In this document: positions 1 through 5,734 of the stretch, piece by piece | How the letters are laid out: every line of letters begins with the position of its first letter | Position numbering within the stretch: position 1 is the first letter of the stretch | Source: an uncultured Clostridia bacterium | Lineage (GTDB): Bacteria > Bacillota > Clostridia > HGM11514 | NCBI GenBank assembly: GCA_934489915.1 | Contig: CAKSSZ010000087.1 | Location: 1-6,603, forward strand | Length of the DNA stretch: 6,603 nt | Reading direction: 5' to 3' | Notes under the pieces: model-generated | Seen by the model: only the letters and a program-made list of their open reading frames with translations | The model's database searches: none | What the model was told of the DNA's origin: nothing | Made by a program: the position numbers and the translations under genes

Positions 1-1063
1 CGTCCAACCGGCGTACCGTGCTGGCCTCAATCGGCTTTGTCCAGCAAGCCTGAGACAATTCCGGCCGCCAATCGTCTTCCTTCTCCGGCTTCGGCATCTG
101 TTGCTGCATATTTTTAATACGGGTAGCAGCTACAAAAGGATTCGCCACCTGCAAAGAACCGCCGACGCAGCCGCCGTCACATGCGGACAGTTCAATAAAG
201 TCCACTTCGTCCAGTCGGTCGTCCTCCAGCTCCTCCAAAATGTCAATCACATGATGGATGCCGTCAACAGCAATGTATTGAGGGATTTTCACACCCTCAC
301 TCTCTCCGCCGCTCCTGGCCCATCCGATCCCGCCGGGGGAGGCTTTGGAAAGAGATTGCGGCTCCTCCATCCGTTTGACCAAGGGCAACAATCTAACATA
401 AGCGTCCCGCACCGAAATGGCGCCGCTGACTGCCGACTGCTCCGTTGAAAGCGGTGCTTTGACCGACGTCACCTTTGCCGGGCACGGAGTAATAAAAAAC
501 ACGCCGATTTGCTCATCCGAAAGGCCCGTCTTTTCTCTCGCTTCCCGCCTGGCTTCCCTGGCAGAAAGCTCCATCGGGGACAGCACCGGGATCATATGAC
601 TGATAAAATCCGGAAACCGCTCCCGGATCAACCGCACCACCGCAGGACATGCCGAGCTGATGGCGGGCTTTGGCAATGCGCCCTCATAAAACAGATGCCG
701 TGTAATACGGTTGGACAGCTCCGCCCCCCGCGCTACTTCAAACACATCGTCAAACCCAATGGCAAGCAGAGCTGTCAGCACCTTGTTCCGGTCATCCGCA
801 TACCGAAACTGCCCGTAAAGAGAGGGAGCCGGTAACACTACATTATAAGTATAACGCTTTAATTCTTCAAATCCGTCTGTAATCGCCTGTTTGGCATGAT
901 AAGGACAAACCCGAATACACTCGCCGCAATCGATACAGCGTTCTTTAATAATTTTTGCCTTTCCGCTGCGAACGCGGATGGCCTCTGTCGGACATCGTTT
1001 AATACAGTTCGTACACCCCTGACACTTTTCTCTGTTCAGGGTGACTGAATGGATATACAACAT
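1..1063 (-). CDS. [FeFe]-hydrogenase-like H-cluster protein, probable sensory type (partial, 3' end beyond window)
   Basis: The first 354 codons are present and no stop is reached, so the C-terminus lies outside. Residues 14-24 (CQGCTNCIKRC) and 43-53 (CIDCGECIRVC) are two bacterial ferredoxin 4Fe-4S motifs. An H-cluster domain follows, with all three signatures in altered form: SSACPAVV (136-143), TPCPAKV (192-198) and ELSACDGGCVGG (291-302). The cluster ligands would be C139, C194, C295 and C299. The catalytic-type TSCCP motif reads SSACP here, so Ala138 replaces the proton-relay cysteine; this is known from sensory HydS-type hydrogenases. Such proteins usually continue into a PAS domain and sometimes a phosphatase or kinase module, which cannot be seen here. 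The start is chosen because GAGGTG lies just upstream of the ATG and the start is 9 bases after the stop of the ATPase gene. The likely role is sensing H2 or redox state in the cytoplasm. The family is clear; the sensory role is inferred. Confidence 0.9.
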   Translation of the reverse strand, partial: MLYIHSVTLNREKCQGCTNCIKRCPTEAIRVRSGKAKIIKERCIDCGECIRVCPYHAKQAITDGFEELKRYTYNVVLPAPSLYGQFRYADDRNKVLTALLAIGFDDVFEVARGAELSNRITRHLFYEGALPKPAISSACPAVVRLIRERFPDFISHMIPVLSPMELSAREARREAREKTGLSDEQIGVFFITPCPAKVTSVKAPLSTEQSAVSGAISVRDAYVRLLPLVKRMEEPQSLSKASPGGIGWARSGGESEGVKIPQYIAVDGIHHVIDILEELEDDRLDEVDFIELSACDGGCVGGSLQVANPFVAATRIKNMQQQMPKPEKEDDWRPELSQACWTKPIEASTVRRLD

Positions 1064-1072
1064 AATTTCACC

Positions 1073-1483
1073 TCATAAATAGATGATCAGCGTTACCTCC
1101 GTACCCTGACCGGCCTTGGTTGTAATCTTCATATCGTCCGAATATTTTTTGATATTGGGAAGCCCCATACCCGCACCGAAGCCCAGCTCCCGAATCTGGT
1201 CGCTGGCGGTGGAATACCCCTCTTGCATGGCAAGCTCCAAATTTGCAATCCCGGGACCGTGATCGGAAAAGGTGACGGTAATACAACGGTCTGTAATTTC
1301 AGCGTCACACACCCCGCCCCCGCCATGAATCACAGTGTTAATCTCGGCTTCATACATCGCAATGGCGGTTTTTCGAACCACGTCGGCCGGAATCCCCAGC
1401 TTTTTTAAAATATTTTTAAATGCGCTGGAGGCCTCGCCTGCCGCTGCAAAATCTTCTCCGGATATCTCATAGTGCTTTCGCAT
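1073..1483 (-). CDS. RsbW/SpoIIAB-like ATP-binding protein (HATPase domain)
   Basis: This 136-residue protein consists of little more than one GHKL ATPase domain. The N-box is E45-x3-N49, the G1 box is DHGPG (74-78), the G2 loop is GFGAGMGL (101-108), and a GT-containing strand lies near the end. This size and layout match anti-sigma factor/serine kinases such as RsbW and SpoIIAB, and the small ATPases found next to clostridial [FeFe] hydrogenases. No histidine phosphoacceptor domain is present, so it is not a complete two-component kinase. A longer reading frame starts at 1510, but GGGAGGGG at 1490-1497 lies at the right distance from the ATG at 1483, so the shorter form is preferred. It overlaps the end of the DRTGG gene by 17 bases, suggesting coupled translation. 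It probably relays the state of the hydrogenase-like sensor by phosphorylating or binding a partner. The partner is not identifiable here. Confidence 0.88.
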   Translation of the reverse strand: MRKHYEISGEDFAAAGEASSAFKNILKKLGIPADVVRKTAIAMYEAEINTVIHGGGGVCDAEITDRCITVTFSDHGPGIANLELAMQEGYSTASDQIRELGFGAGMGLPNIKKYSDDMKITTKAGQGTEVTLIIYL

Positions 1484-1835
1484 GAGCGTCCCCTCCCAGC
1501 CCGTGTTCATAAAGCATACCGCACGCTGTGTACAAAGGGTATGTTGTTGTCAGCAATGCAATCTGCTTTTCGTCCGCCAGGGCGATGACATCCTCCGGAG
1601 GCGTCTTCCCCCGCACAAAGCAGACCGCAGAAATATCCATCATTTCCGCCGTCCGTATCACCTGGGAATTGATCAGCCCCGTCAATAACAGAGCCTGATC
1701 CTTCACAAATGCCAGAACATCGCTCATCAAGTCGCAGCCACAGGCATTTTGAATGGAGATATTCTGTAAATCATCCGGTGTCTCCGATGTCAGAACCGTT
1801 GCGTTCAAAACAGCTTGAATCTCAGATAACAGCAT
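1467..1835 (-). CDS. DRTGG-domain protein
   Basis: A 122-residue protein resembling the stand-alone DRTGG-domain proteins that accompany clostridial [FeFe]-hydrogenase operons. The recognisable core is residues 33-67: a GCDLMSDVLAF stretch, then LLLTGLINSQVIRTAEMMD, followed by an FVRGKTP segment. DRTGG domains also occur beside CBS domains and in phosphotransacetylase-type proteins, where a ligand-binding or regulatory role is suspected; no enzymatic activity is established. No signal peptide, membrane span or metal-binding cysteine cluster is seen. The frame is open from an ATG at 1859 that overlaps the previous stop (TAATG), but that ATG has no clear ribosome binding site. The ATG at 1835 has AAGGGG seven bases upstream and is preferred. 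The gene sits between the NuoE-like gene and the ATPase gene, so it is probably part of the same sensory module. Confidence 0.85.
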   Translation of the reverse strand: MLLSEIQAVLNATVLTSETPDDLQNISIQNACGCDLMSDVLAFVKDQALLLTGLINSQVIRTAEMMDISAVCFVRGKTPPEDVIALADEKQIALLTTTYPLYTACGMLYEHGLGGDAHAKAL

Positions 1836-1858
1836 ATTGATACCCCTTTTTCTGTTCA

Positions 1859-2353
1859 TTAAGCCAAATACTTGTTTAAGATACCGTCCACCTCACCCGG
1901 CGCCAACCGGCCGTAAACGTCATCATTCACCGTCATCACCGGCGCCAATCCGCAGGCGCCGATACACCGGGTTGCGGTCAAAGAAAATTTACCGTCCGGC
2001 GTACACTCGCCCACTCCCAGCTCCAGCTTTTCCTGGATCTTATCCAAAATTTCCTGCGAGCCTTTCACATAACAGGCAGTTCCCAGACAGACACCAATCT
2101 GGTAAGCTCCCTTAGGATTGATACTGAACTGGGTGTAGAAGGTTACCACACCGTACACCTCTGCCAGCGGAATCCCCAGCTGCTCGGCAATAATCGTCTG
2201 CACCTCAATCGGCAGATAGCCGTAAATATCCTGTGCTTCGTGCAGAACAGGAATCAAGGCGCCACGCTCGTCCTTGTGCCGTTCAATGACCGCCAAGAGC
2301 TGCTGCTCCTGCTGCGGCGTCCCTTGAAACGGAACCGTCTTTTTTTCACTCAT
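1859..2353 (-). CDS. nuoE: NuoE-like [2Fe-2S] thioredoxin-fold subunit (NADH dehydrogenase/hydrogenase 24 kDa family)
   Basis: This 164-residue protein has the usual length for the 24 kDa/NuoE family. Residues 16-76 form the helical N-terminal part, including the typical LHEAQDIYGYLP and VYGVVTFYTQF segments. The thioredoxin-like domain follows, with four [2Fe-2S] ligands C89, C94 (CLGTAC), C130 and C134 (CIGAC). In complex I and in bifurcating [FeFe] hydrogenases this subunit carries an electron-transfer cluster next to the NuoF/HydB flavoprotein. No NuoF-like partner lies in the window; one could follow beyond the left edge. It is the first gene of the leftward operon, with AAGGAG about 10 bases before the ATG and a promoter about 60 bases further up. 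Whether it is a structural hydrogenase subunit or serves only the sensory cassette cannot be decided here. Confidence 0.93.
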   Translation of the reverse strand: MSEKKTVPFQGTPQQEQQLLAVIERHKDERGALIPVLHEAQDIYGYLPIEVQTIIAEQLGIPLAEVYGVVTFYTQFSINPKGAYQIGVCLGTACYVKGSQEILDKIQEKLELGVGECTPDGKFSLTATRCIGACGLAPVMTVNDDVYGRLAPGEVDGILNKYLA

Positions 2354-2422
2354 CCGATGAACACTCCTTAATATTTATAAAATTTTACTTCGCTGCAGTC
2401 TTACATTTCCGCAACTTACATT

Positions 2423-2431
2423 ATTATATCA
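2423..2431 (-). promoter_or_regulatory. Extended -10 promoter for the leftward nuoE-like/hydrogenase operon
   Basis: Read on the minus strand, the sequence is TGATATAAT: a perfect TATAAT with the TGn extension. No good -35 hexamer is found 16-18 bases upstream, where the sequence is T-rich, which fits an extended -10 promoter. Transcription would start near 2416, leaving a leader of about 60 bases before the nuoE-like ATG. Confidence 0.6.
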
Positions 2432-2458
2432 TAATGTTCTAAAAAAAGCTACTCTTTT

Positions 2459-2476
2459 TTGTTATTTTTTTAACTT
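2459..2476. promoter_or_regulatory. Possible Rex operator (imperfect)
   Basis: The sequence is TTGTTA, six T, then TAACTT. The clostridial Rex consensus is an 18-base palindrome, TTGTTA-A-N4-T-TAACAA. The left half-site and the spacing match exactly, while the right half matches 4 of 6. It lies about 45-60 bases upstream of the predicted start of the hydrogenase operon, in very AT-rich sequence where chance matches are common. Confidence 0.25.
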
Positions 2477-2552
2477 TTTCTGAAAAAATAAAAATTTCAA
2501 GCAATTTCTGCGGTTTCTCTCGAATTTTGTCAAAAACTTTTTATTTCTACTC

Positions 2553-2581
2553 TCGACAAATAAAAAAAAATGGTGTATAAT
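2553..2581 (+). promoter_or_regulatory. Sigma-A promoter for the lipid kinase gene
   Basis: The -35 is TCGACA (2553-2558, 5 of 6 to TTGACA) and the -10 is TATAAT (2576-2581, perfect), separated by exactly 17 bases. The predicted start is near 2588, giving a leader of about 27 bases that contains the GAGGAGGG ribosome binding site of the lipid kinase. Confidence 0.75.
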
Positions 2582-2614
2582 AAAAGGAGAGAAGAATGAC
2601 AGAGGAGGGAAATT

Positions 2615-3523
2615 ATGTCTTCCTTAATCAATCAAAAACGAGTTCTTTTGCTGGTCAACCCCACCGCCGGAAAGATGCGTGCCAAAACTGCGCTCTACGA
2701 CGTTATTTCCGTGTTCAATCAGCACCGATGTGAAACAACGGTACAATTGACTCAGGAAAAAGGGCACGCCGTCCTTTTGGCCGGGGGAGCAAAACAGGCG
2801 GGATTTGATTTTGTCGTATGCTGCGGAGGCGACGGCACGCTGAATGAAACGGTGTCCGGAATGTTGTCAGAAAATCCCCCTCTGCCATTGGGATATCTGC
2901 CCGCCGGCAGCACCAACGACTTTGCCAGTAGCATGGGGATTTCGACCAACTTAAGTGAAGCGGCAGAACAAATTACCCGGTTTCAGCCGGTGGGGATGGA
3001 TGTCGGTCAATTCGGCGCCGACCGTTTTTTCACCTACATTGCCTCCTTCGGTGTGTTTACCGCCGTTTCCTATACCACCCCTCAGGCAGCAAAAAATGTA
3101 CTGGGGCATGTGGCTTATTTATTGGAAGGAATGAAGGATCTTACCAACATTCAAGCCCCCCATGTGATTGCCCATGCAGATCAGGCCACCTATGAGGATG
3201 ATTTCCTTTTCGGTGCAGTCTGCAATACAACTTCCGTGGGCGGCATTGTGAAGCTCCCGCCTGACTTGGTCGGAATGAACGACGGGTTATTTGAAATTCT
3301 TCTAATTAAAAAGCCAAAAAATCTGAACGATCTGCATAAAATTGTAATGGGTCTGACCTGGTCGGACTTCAGCGATGAAATATTTCTCTTTTTCAAGGCA
3401 AAGCAGGTTTGTTTTGAAACCGCTCCGGAGCTTTCCTGGACATTGGACGGAGAGTTTGCCTCTGTGCCGGACGGCCGGGTAAACGTCACCAACCTTCACA
3501 ATGCGGTTCAAATCTATGTATAG
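2615..3523 (+). CDS. Diacylglycerol kinase / YegS-BmrU family lipid kinase
   Basis: A 302-residue protein, the usual length for soluble DagK/YegS/BmrU lipid kinases, which phosphorylate diacylglycerol or related lipids at the inner face of the membrane using ATP. The N-terminal NPTAGK (15-20) opens the nucleotide-binding domain. GGDGT (71-75, followed by LNE) is the hallmark ATP-binding loop, and PAGSTNDFA (96-104) completes the site. The C-terminal beta-sandwich domain carries NDGLFEILLI and WTLDGEF (275-281), whose DGE contains the glutamate proposed as catalytic base in the DgkB group. It has no membrane helices or signal peptide. The start is clear, with GAGGAGGG five bases before the ATG and a near-consensus promoter upstream. 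It is the first gene of the rightward group. The true substrate (diacylglycerol, undecaprenol or another lipid) cannot be told from the sequence. Confidence 0.93.
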   Translation: MSSLINQKRVLLLVNPTAGKMRAKTALYDVISVFNQHRCETTVQLTQEKGHAVLLAGGAKQAGFDFVVCCGGDGTLNETVSGMLSENPPLPLGYLPAGSTNDFASSMGISTNLSEAAEQITRFQPVGMDVGQFGADRFFTYIASFGVFTAVSYTTPQAAKNVLGHVAYLLEGMKDLTNIQAPHVIAHADQATYEDDFLFGAVCNTTSVGGIVKLPPDLVGMNDGLFEILLIKKPKNLNDLHKIVMGLTWSDFSDEIFLFFKAKQVCFETAPELSWTLDGEFASVPDGRVNVTNLHNAVQIYV

Positions 3524-3531
3524 GTATCTTT

Positions 3532-3560
3532 GCAACCGCTTACGCTTACAAAGCGGCTGT
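3532..3560 (+). repeat. Inverted repeat between lipid kinase and mrp genes
   Basis: CCGCTT (3536-3541) pairs with AAGCGG (3551-3556) around a nine-base loop. After one mismatch the stem can extend by three more pairs, the last of them a G-U wobble. It begins nine bases after the kinase stop. A moderately T-rich stretch follows but no clean T-run, so it could be a weak terminator, an attenuator or an mRNA-stabilising hairpin. Confidence 0.4.
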
Positions 3561-3590
3561 CGTTATCTTATTCATTTTATGTAAGCAGGA

Positions 3591-3596
3591 AAGGAG
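3591..3596 (+). promoter_or_regulatory. Ribosome binding site deciding the mrp start
   Basis: AAGGAG lies eight bases before the ATG at 3605. The open frame also has an ATG at 3530, only six bases past the kinase stop, but it has no ribosome binding site and encodes an N-terminal stretch unlike the family. Confidence 0.8.
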
Positions 3597-3604
3597 TCAT
3601 TACC

Positions 3605-4435
3605 ATGAGTGAAGAAAGCTGTACCCATAATTGCGAAAGCTGCGGTGAGAACTGTTCTTCCCGTCAACCGCAAAGTATGCAGGAGGCGCCCAACGCCCTG
3701 TCTCAAATCAAAAAAGTCATCGGCGTAGTCAGCGGGAAGGGCGGCGTCGGCAAATCCATGATTACGTCCCTGCTGGCTGTTTCCATGCAGCGCAAGGGGC
3801 TGCAGGCAGCCGTACTGGATGCGGATATTACCGGGCCATCCATCCCTAAGGCATTTGGGCTGCACACCCGCGCCAAAGGGAGCGAACAGGGATTATACCC
3901 CTGTCTGACCACTACCGGAATTGAGGTCATGTCTGTCAACCTGCTGTTGGAAAACGACACCGATCCGGTCGTATGGCGGGGTCCTGTGATTGCAGGCACG
4001 GTTAAGCAATTCTGGACAGATGTGATTTGGGAAGATGTGGATTATATGTTTGTGGATATGCCTCCCGGAACGGGGGACGTTCCCCTGACCGTCTTTCAAT
4101 CGCTGCCGGTAGACGGGATCATTGTGGTGACCTCTCCTCAGGAGCTGGTCGGCATGATTGTGGAAAAAGCGGTGAAAATGGCAGAAATGATGAATATCCC
4201 CGTACTGGGTCTGGTAGAAAATATGTCCTACTTTACCTGTCCTGACTGCGGCAAGCAGCATTTTATTTACGGTCAAAGCCACCTGGAAGAAATTGCGGAA
4301 AAATATCACATTCCCGCTACCGCACGGCTGCCTATTGATCCGGAGCTGGCGAAGCTTTGCGATACCGGCGATATTGAATTTGTGCATGGGGATCCGGTCT
4401 CCGCTATCTCCGCTGCACTGACAGAACAGAATTAA
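3605..4435 (+). CDS. mrp: Mrp/NBP35 (ApbC) family Fe-S cluster carrier ATPase
   Basis: A 276-residue P-loop ATPase of the Mrp/Nbp35/ApbC family, which binds and transfers Fe-S clusters to apo-proteins in the cytoplasm. The deviant Walker A is GKGGVGKS (44-51). The switch regions are DADITGPS (72-79) and DMPPGTGD (151-158), and the family-specific CPDC motif (212-215, after ENMSYFT) supplies the cysteines that bridge a [4Fe-4S] cluster between two subunits. The N-terminus has an extra cysteine cluster, C6, C10, C13 and C17, like the N-terminal cluster site of Nbp35-type proteins. The DUF59 domain of longer Mrp proteins is absent. The start follows AAGGAG by eight bases. A hairpin separates it from the upstream kinase gene and another follows the stop. 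With Fe-S-rich hydrogenase components encoded nearby, a role in their maturation is possible but not shown. Confidence 0.93.
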   Translation: MSEESCTHNCESCGENCSSRQPQSMQEAPNALSQIKKVIGVVSGKGGVGKSMITSLLAVSMQRKGLQAAVLDADITGPSIPKAFGLHTRAKGSEQGLYPCLTTTGIEVMSVNLLLENDTDPVVWRGPVIAGTVKQFWTDVIWEDVDYMFVDMPPGTGDVPLTVFQSLPVDGIIVVTSPQELVGMIVEKAVKMAEMMNIPVLGLVENMSYFTCPDCGKQHFIYGQSHLEEIAEKYHIPATARLPIDPELAKLCDTGDIEFVHGDPVSAISAALTEQN

Positions 4436-4453
4436 TTTTTTTATTAAAAAGAC

Positions 4454-4502
4454 GAAAAGAGGGAATCCGCCTCACAGCATCTGAGTACGGATTCTTCTTT
4501 TC
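4454..4502 (+). terminator. Probable rho-independent terminator after mrp
   Basis: GAATCCG (4463-4469) pairs with CGGATTC (4488-4494). A second helix, GAAAAGA (4454-4460) with TCTTTTC (4496-4502), stacks below it across a small internal loop (GG against T). The 18-base top can form an extra four-pair CTCA/TGAG stem. The tail after the upper stem is TTCTTTTCT, pyrimidine-rich but not a pure T-run. It lies 19 bases after the mrp stop, so mntP may have its own promoter or depend on read-through. Confidence 0.6.
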
Positions 4503-4503
4503 T

Positions 4504-4513
4504 GTTCCGGAAC
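4504..4513. repeat. Perfect 10-base palindrome upstream of mntP
   Basis: GTTCCGGAAC is a perfect palindrome immediately after the hairpin and 35 bases before the mntP ATG. It could be a small operator, but it does not match any regulator consensus I can name with confidence, and a palindrome of this length can arise by chance. Confidence 0.3.
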
Positions 4514-4548
4514 CCATTGTCTAAAAATATAGAGGGGGACTTTTATTT

Positions 4549-5106
4549 ATGAGTTTTTTGGAATTGCTTATTTTGGCCGTGGGGCTTTCCATGGATGCTT
4601 TCGCCGTCTCAGTCTGTAAAGGGCTTTCTGTCAAGAGGCCAAAGCTGCGCCATTGCCTGATTTGCGGATTGTACTTTGGGGCATTTCAGGCATTGATGCC
4701 TTTTTTGGGATTTTTGCTGGGCACCCAGTTTCAAACCTTGATTACCAGCATTGATCACTGGATTGCCTTTGTGCTGCTGTCGCTGATCGGCGGTAACATG
4801 GTGCTGGAATCCCGCAAGGAATCGGAGAAACAAAGCGCCTCTTTTTCACCCCGCACCATGCTGCCCCTGGCCATTGCAACCAGTATTGACGCCTTGGCAG
4901 TAGGCATTACCTTTGCATTTTTAAGAGTAAATATTCTCCCTGCTGTTTCTCTCATCGGCTGCACCACCTTTTTGATTGCGACAATCGGGGTCAAAATCGG
5001 CAGCATATTTGGCTTGCGGTACAAATCAAAGGCGGAGCTGGCGGGAGGCATTGTCCTCATTGCTATCGGAGTCAAAATTTTATTGGAGCATCTGCAGCTG
5101 TTCTAA
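4549..5106 (+). CDS. mntP: Manganese efflux pump MntP
   Basis: A 185-residue integral membrane protein, the normal length for MntP (formerly YebN/DUF204), which exports Mn2+ across the cytoplasmic membrane. Two homologous halves are visible. LAVGLSMDAFAVSV (9-22) in the first corresponds to LAIATSIDALAVGI (107-120) in the second, each with the conserved aspartate, D16 and D114, thought to take part in ion movement. GLYFGAFQ (40-47), HWIAFVLL (70-77) and GGIVLIAIGVKIL (166-178) are other family segments. About six hydrophobic helices are seen, with a short charged loop (88-95) between the halves. AGGGGG lies ten bases before the ATG. The gene is separated from mrp by a hairpin and from ypsA by only 25 bases, so mntP and ypsA are probably co-transcribed. 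No Mn2+ riboswitch was recognised upstream. Confidence 0.95.
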   Translation: MSFLELLILAVGLSMDAFAVSVCKGLSVKRPKLRHCLICGLYFGAFQALMPFLGFLLGTQFQTLITSIDHWIAFVLLSLIGGNMVLESRKESEKQSASFSPRTMLPLAIATSIDALAVGITFAFLRVNILPAVSLIGCTTFLIATIGVKIGSIFGLRYKSKAELAGGIVLIAIGVKILLEHLQLF

Positions 5107-5131
5107 AAACAGTACAAAGGGGAGGGAGATT

Positions 5132-5641
5132 ATGGAGAATTTAAAAGAACGAAGCTGCTGCTTTACGGGACATCGGCTGATTTCAGGAAGCTACCTCCCC
5201 ACATTGCGGCAGCTGCTGCTGCAAACCGTTACCGAACTTGCAGAATACCGGGGGGTCACCCGTTTTTATGTGGGCGGCGCATTGGGGTTTGATACCCTGG
5301 CTGCTCAGACGGTGTTACAGTATCAAAATAACAATCCCGCCGTTTCCCTGATTTTAGTGCAGCCCTGTCGGGATCAGGCAGAGCGGTGGAGTCCTTCGGA
5401 CATCCAAACCTATCAGGCCATTCAAAGAGCCTGTTCCCAGGTCATCTGCTTATCAGAAGTCTATCGCCCCGACTGTATGCTGCAGCGGAACCGTTACATG
5501 GTGGATCAAAGCCAATATTGCGTCTGCTACCAAACCCGCTCCCGAGGCGGCACGGCCTACACCGTCCGCTACGCCCGTCAAAAGCGGCTCACCGTTATTT
5601 CCCTGGCAAAAGAAGAACCGTCCAATCAGATTTCTTTTTGA
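5132..5641 (+). CDS. ypsA: YpsA-like SLOG family protein (DUF1273)
   Basis: This 169-residue protein resembles the DUF1273/YpsA family, Rossmann-like proteins of the SLOG superfamily that are expected to bind a nucleotide or nucleotide-derived ligand. The signatures are CCFTGHR (9-15) near the start, VGGALGFDTLAA (47-58) forming the glycine-rich binding loop, RNRYMVD (119-125), and RGGTAYTV (138-145), the second glycine-rich segment. In Bacillus and Staphylococcus, YpsA has been linked to cell division; the biochemical function is unsettled. No membrane segment or signal peptide is present. The open frame extends upstream to 4976 inside mntP, but the strong GGGGAGGGAG just before the ATG at 5132 fixes the start. 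The last codons form the left arm of a terminator hairpin and the stop codon lies in its loop. Confidence 0.88.
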   Translation: MENLKERSCCFTGHRLISGSYLPTLRQLLLQTVTELAEYRGVTRFYVGGALGFDTLAAQTVLQYQNNNPAVSLILVQPCRDQAERWSPSDIQTYQAIQRACSQVICLSEVYRPDCMLQRNRYMVDQSQYCVCYQTRSRGGTAYTVRYARQKRLTVISLAKEEPSNQISF

Positions 5642-5663
5642 TTCCTGATCGGACGGTCTTTCT
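5618..5663. terminator. Bidirectional terminator shared by ypsA and sigK
   Basis: CCGTCCAATCAG (5618-5629) pairs with CTGATCGGACGG (5645-5656): 12 positions with one mismatch, around a 15-base loop. On the plus strand the tail is TCTTTCT. On the minus strand the tail is TTCTTCTTTT, from the A-rich stretch before 5618. It lies between two converging genes and overlaps the end of the ypsA coding region. Confidence 0.85.
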
Positions 5664-5734
5664 ATATTATTTGCTTTGTTCTAACAGGCGATCCCAACTA
5701 TCCCATCCTCCGCCACGGTTTCAACCCCCAAAAA

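Noticed and set aside
101..835. Plus-strand open frames opposite the hydrogenase-like gene.
   Set aside because: The minus strand encodes an H-cluster protein with all expected motifs; the plus-strand translations have no recognisable features.
2596..2724. A second ATG with AAAGGAGA upstream, 19 bases before the lipid kinase start and in another frame, encoding about 42 codons.
   Set aside because: The predicted transcription start is near 2588, so its ribosome binding site would be largely outside the transcript. It runs inside the kinase gene and encodes nothing recognisable.
3893..4387. A 164-codon open frame on the minus strand opposite mrp.
   Set aside because: It is antisense to a strongly conserved gene, has no domain features, and is rich in His, Arg and Gln as expected of a shadow frame.
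4436..4548. yybP-ykoY manganese riboswitch upstream of mntP.
   Set aside because: mntP is riboswitch-controlled in some bacteria, but the conserved loop sequences of that motif are not visible here and the spacer is better explained by a terminator-like hairpin.
5664..5734. A very short GTG-started reading frame after sigK on the minus strand.
   Set aside because: It has only about 11 codons, no good ribosome binding site and no similarity to any small protein I know.
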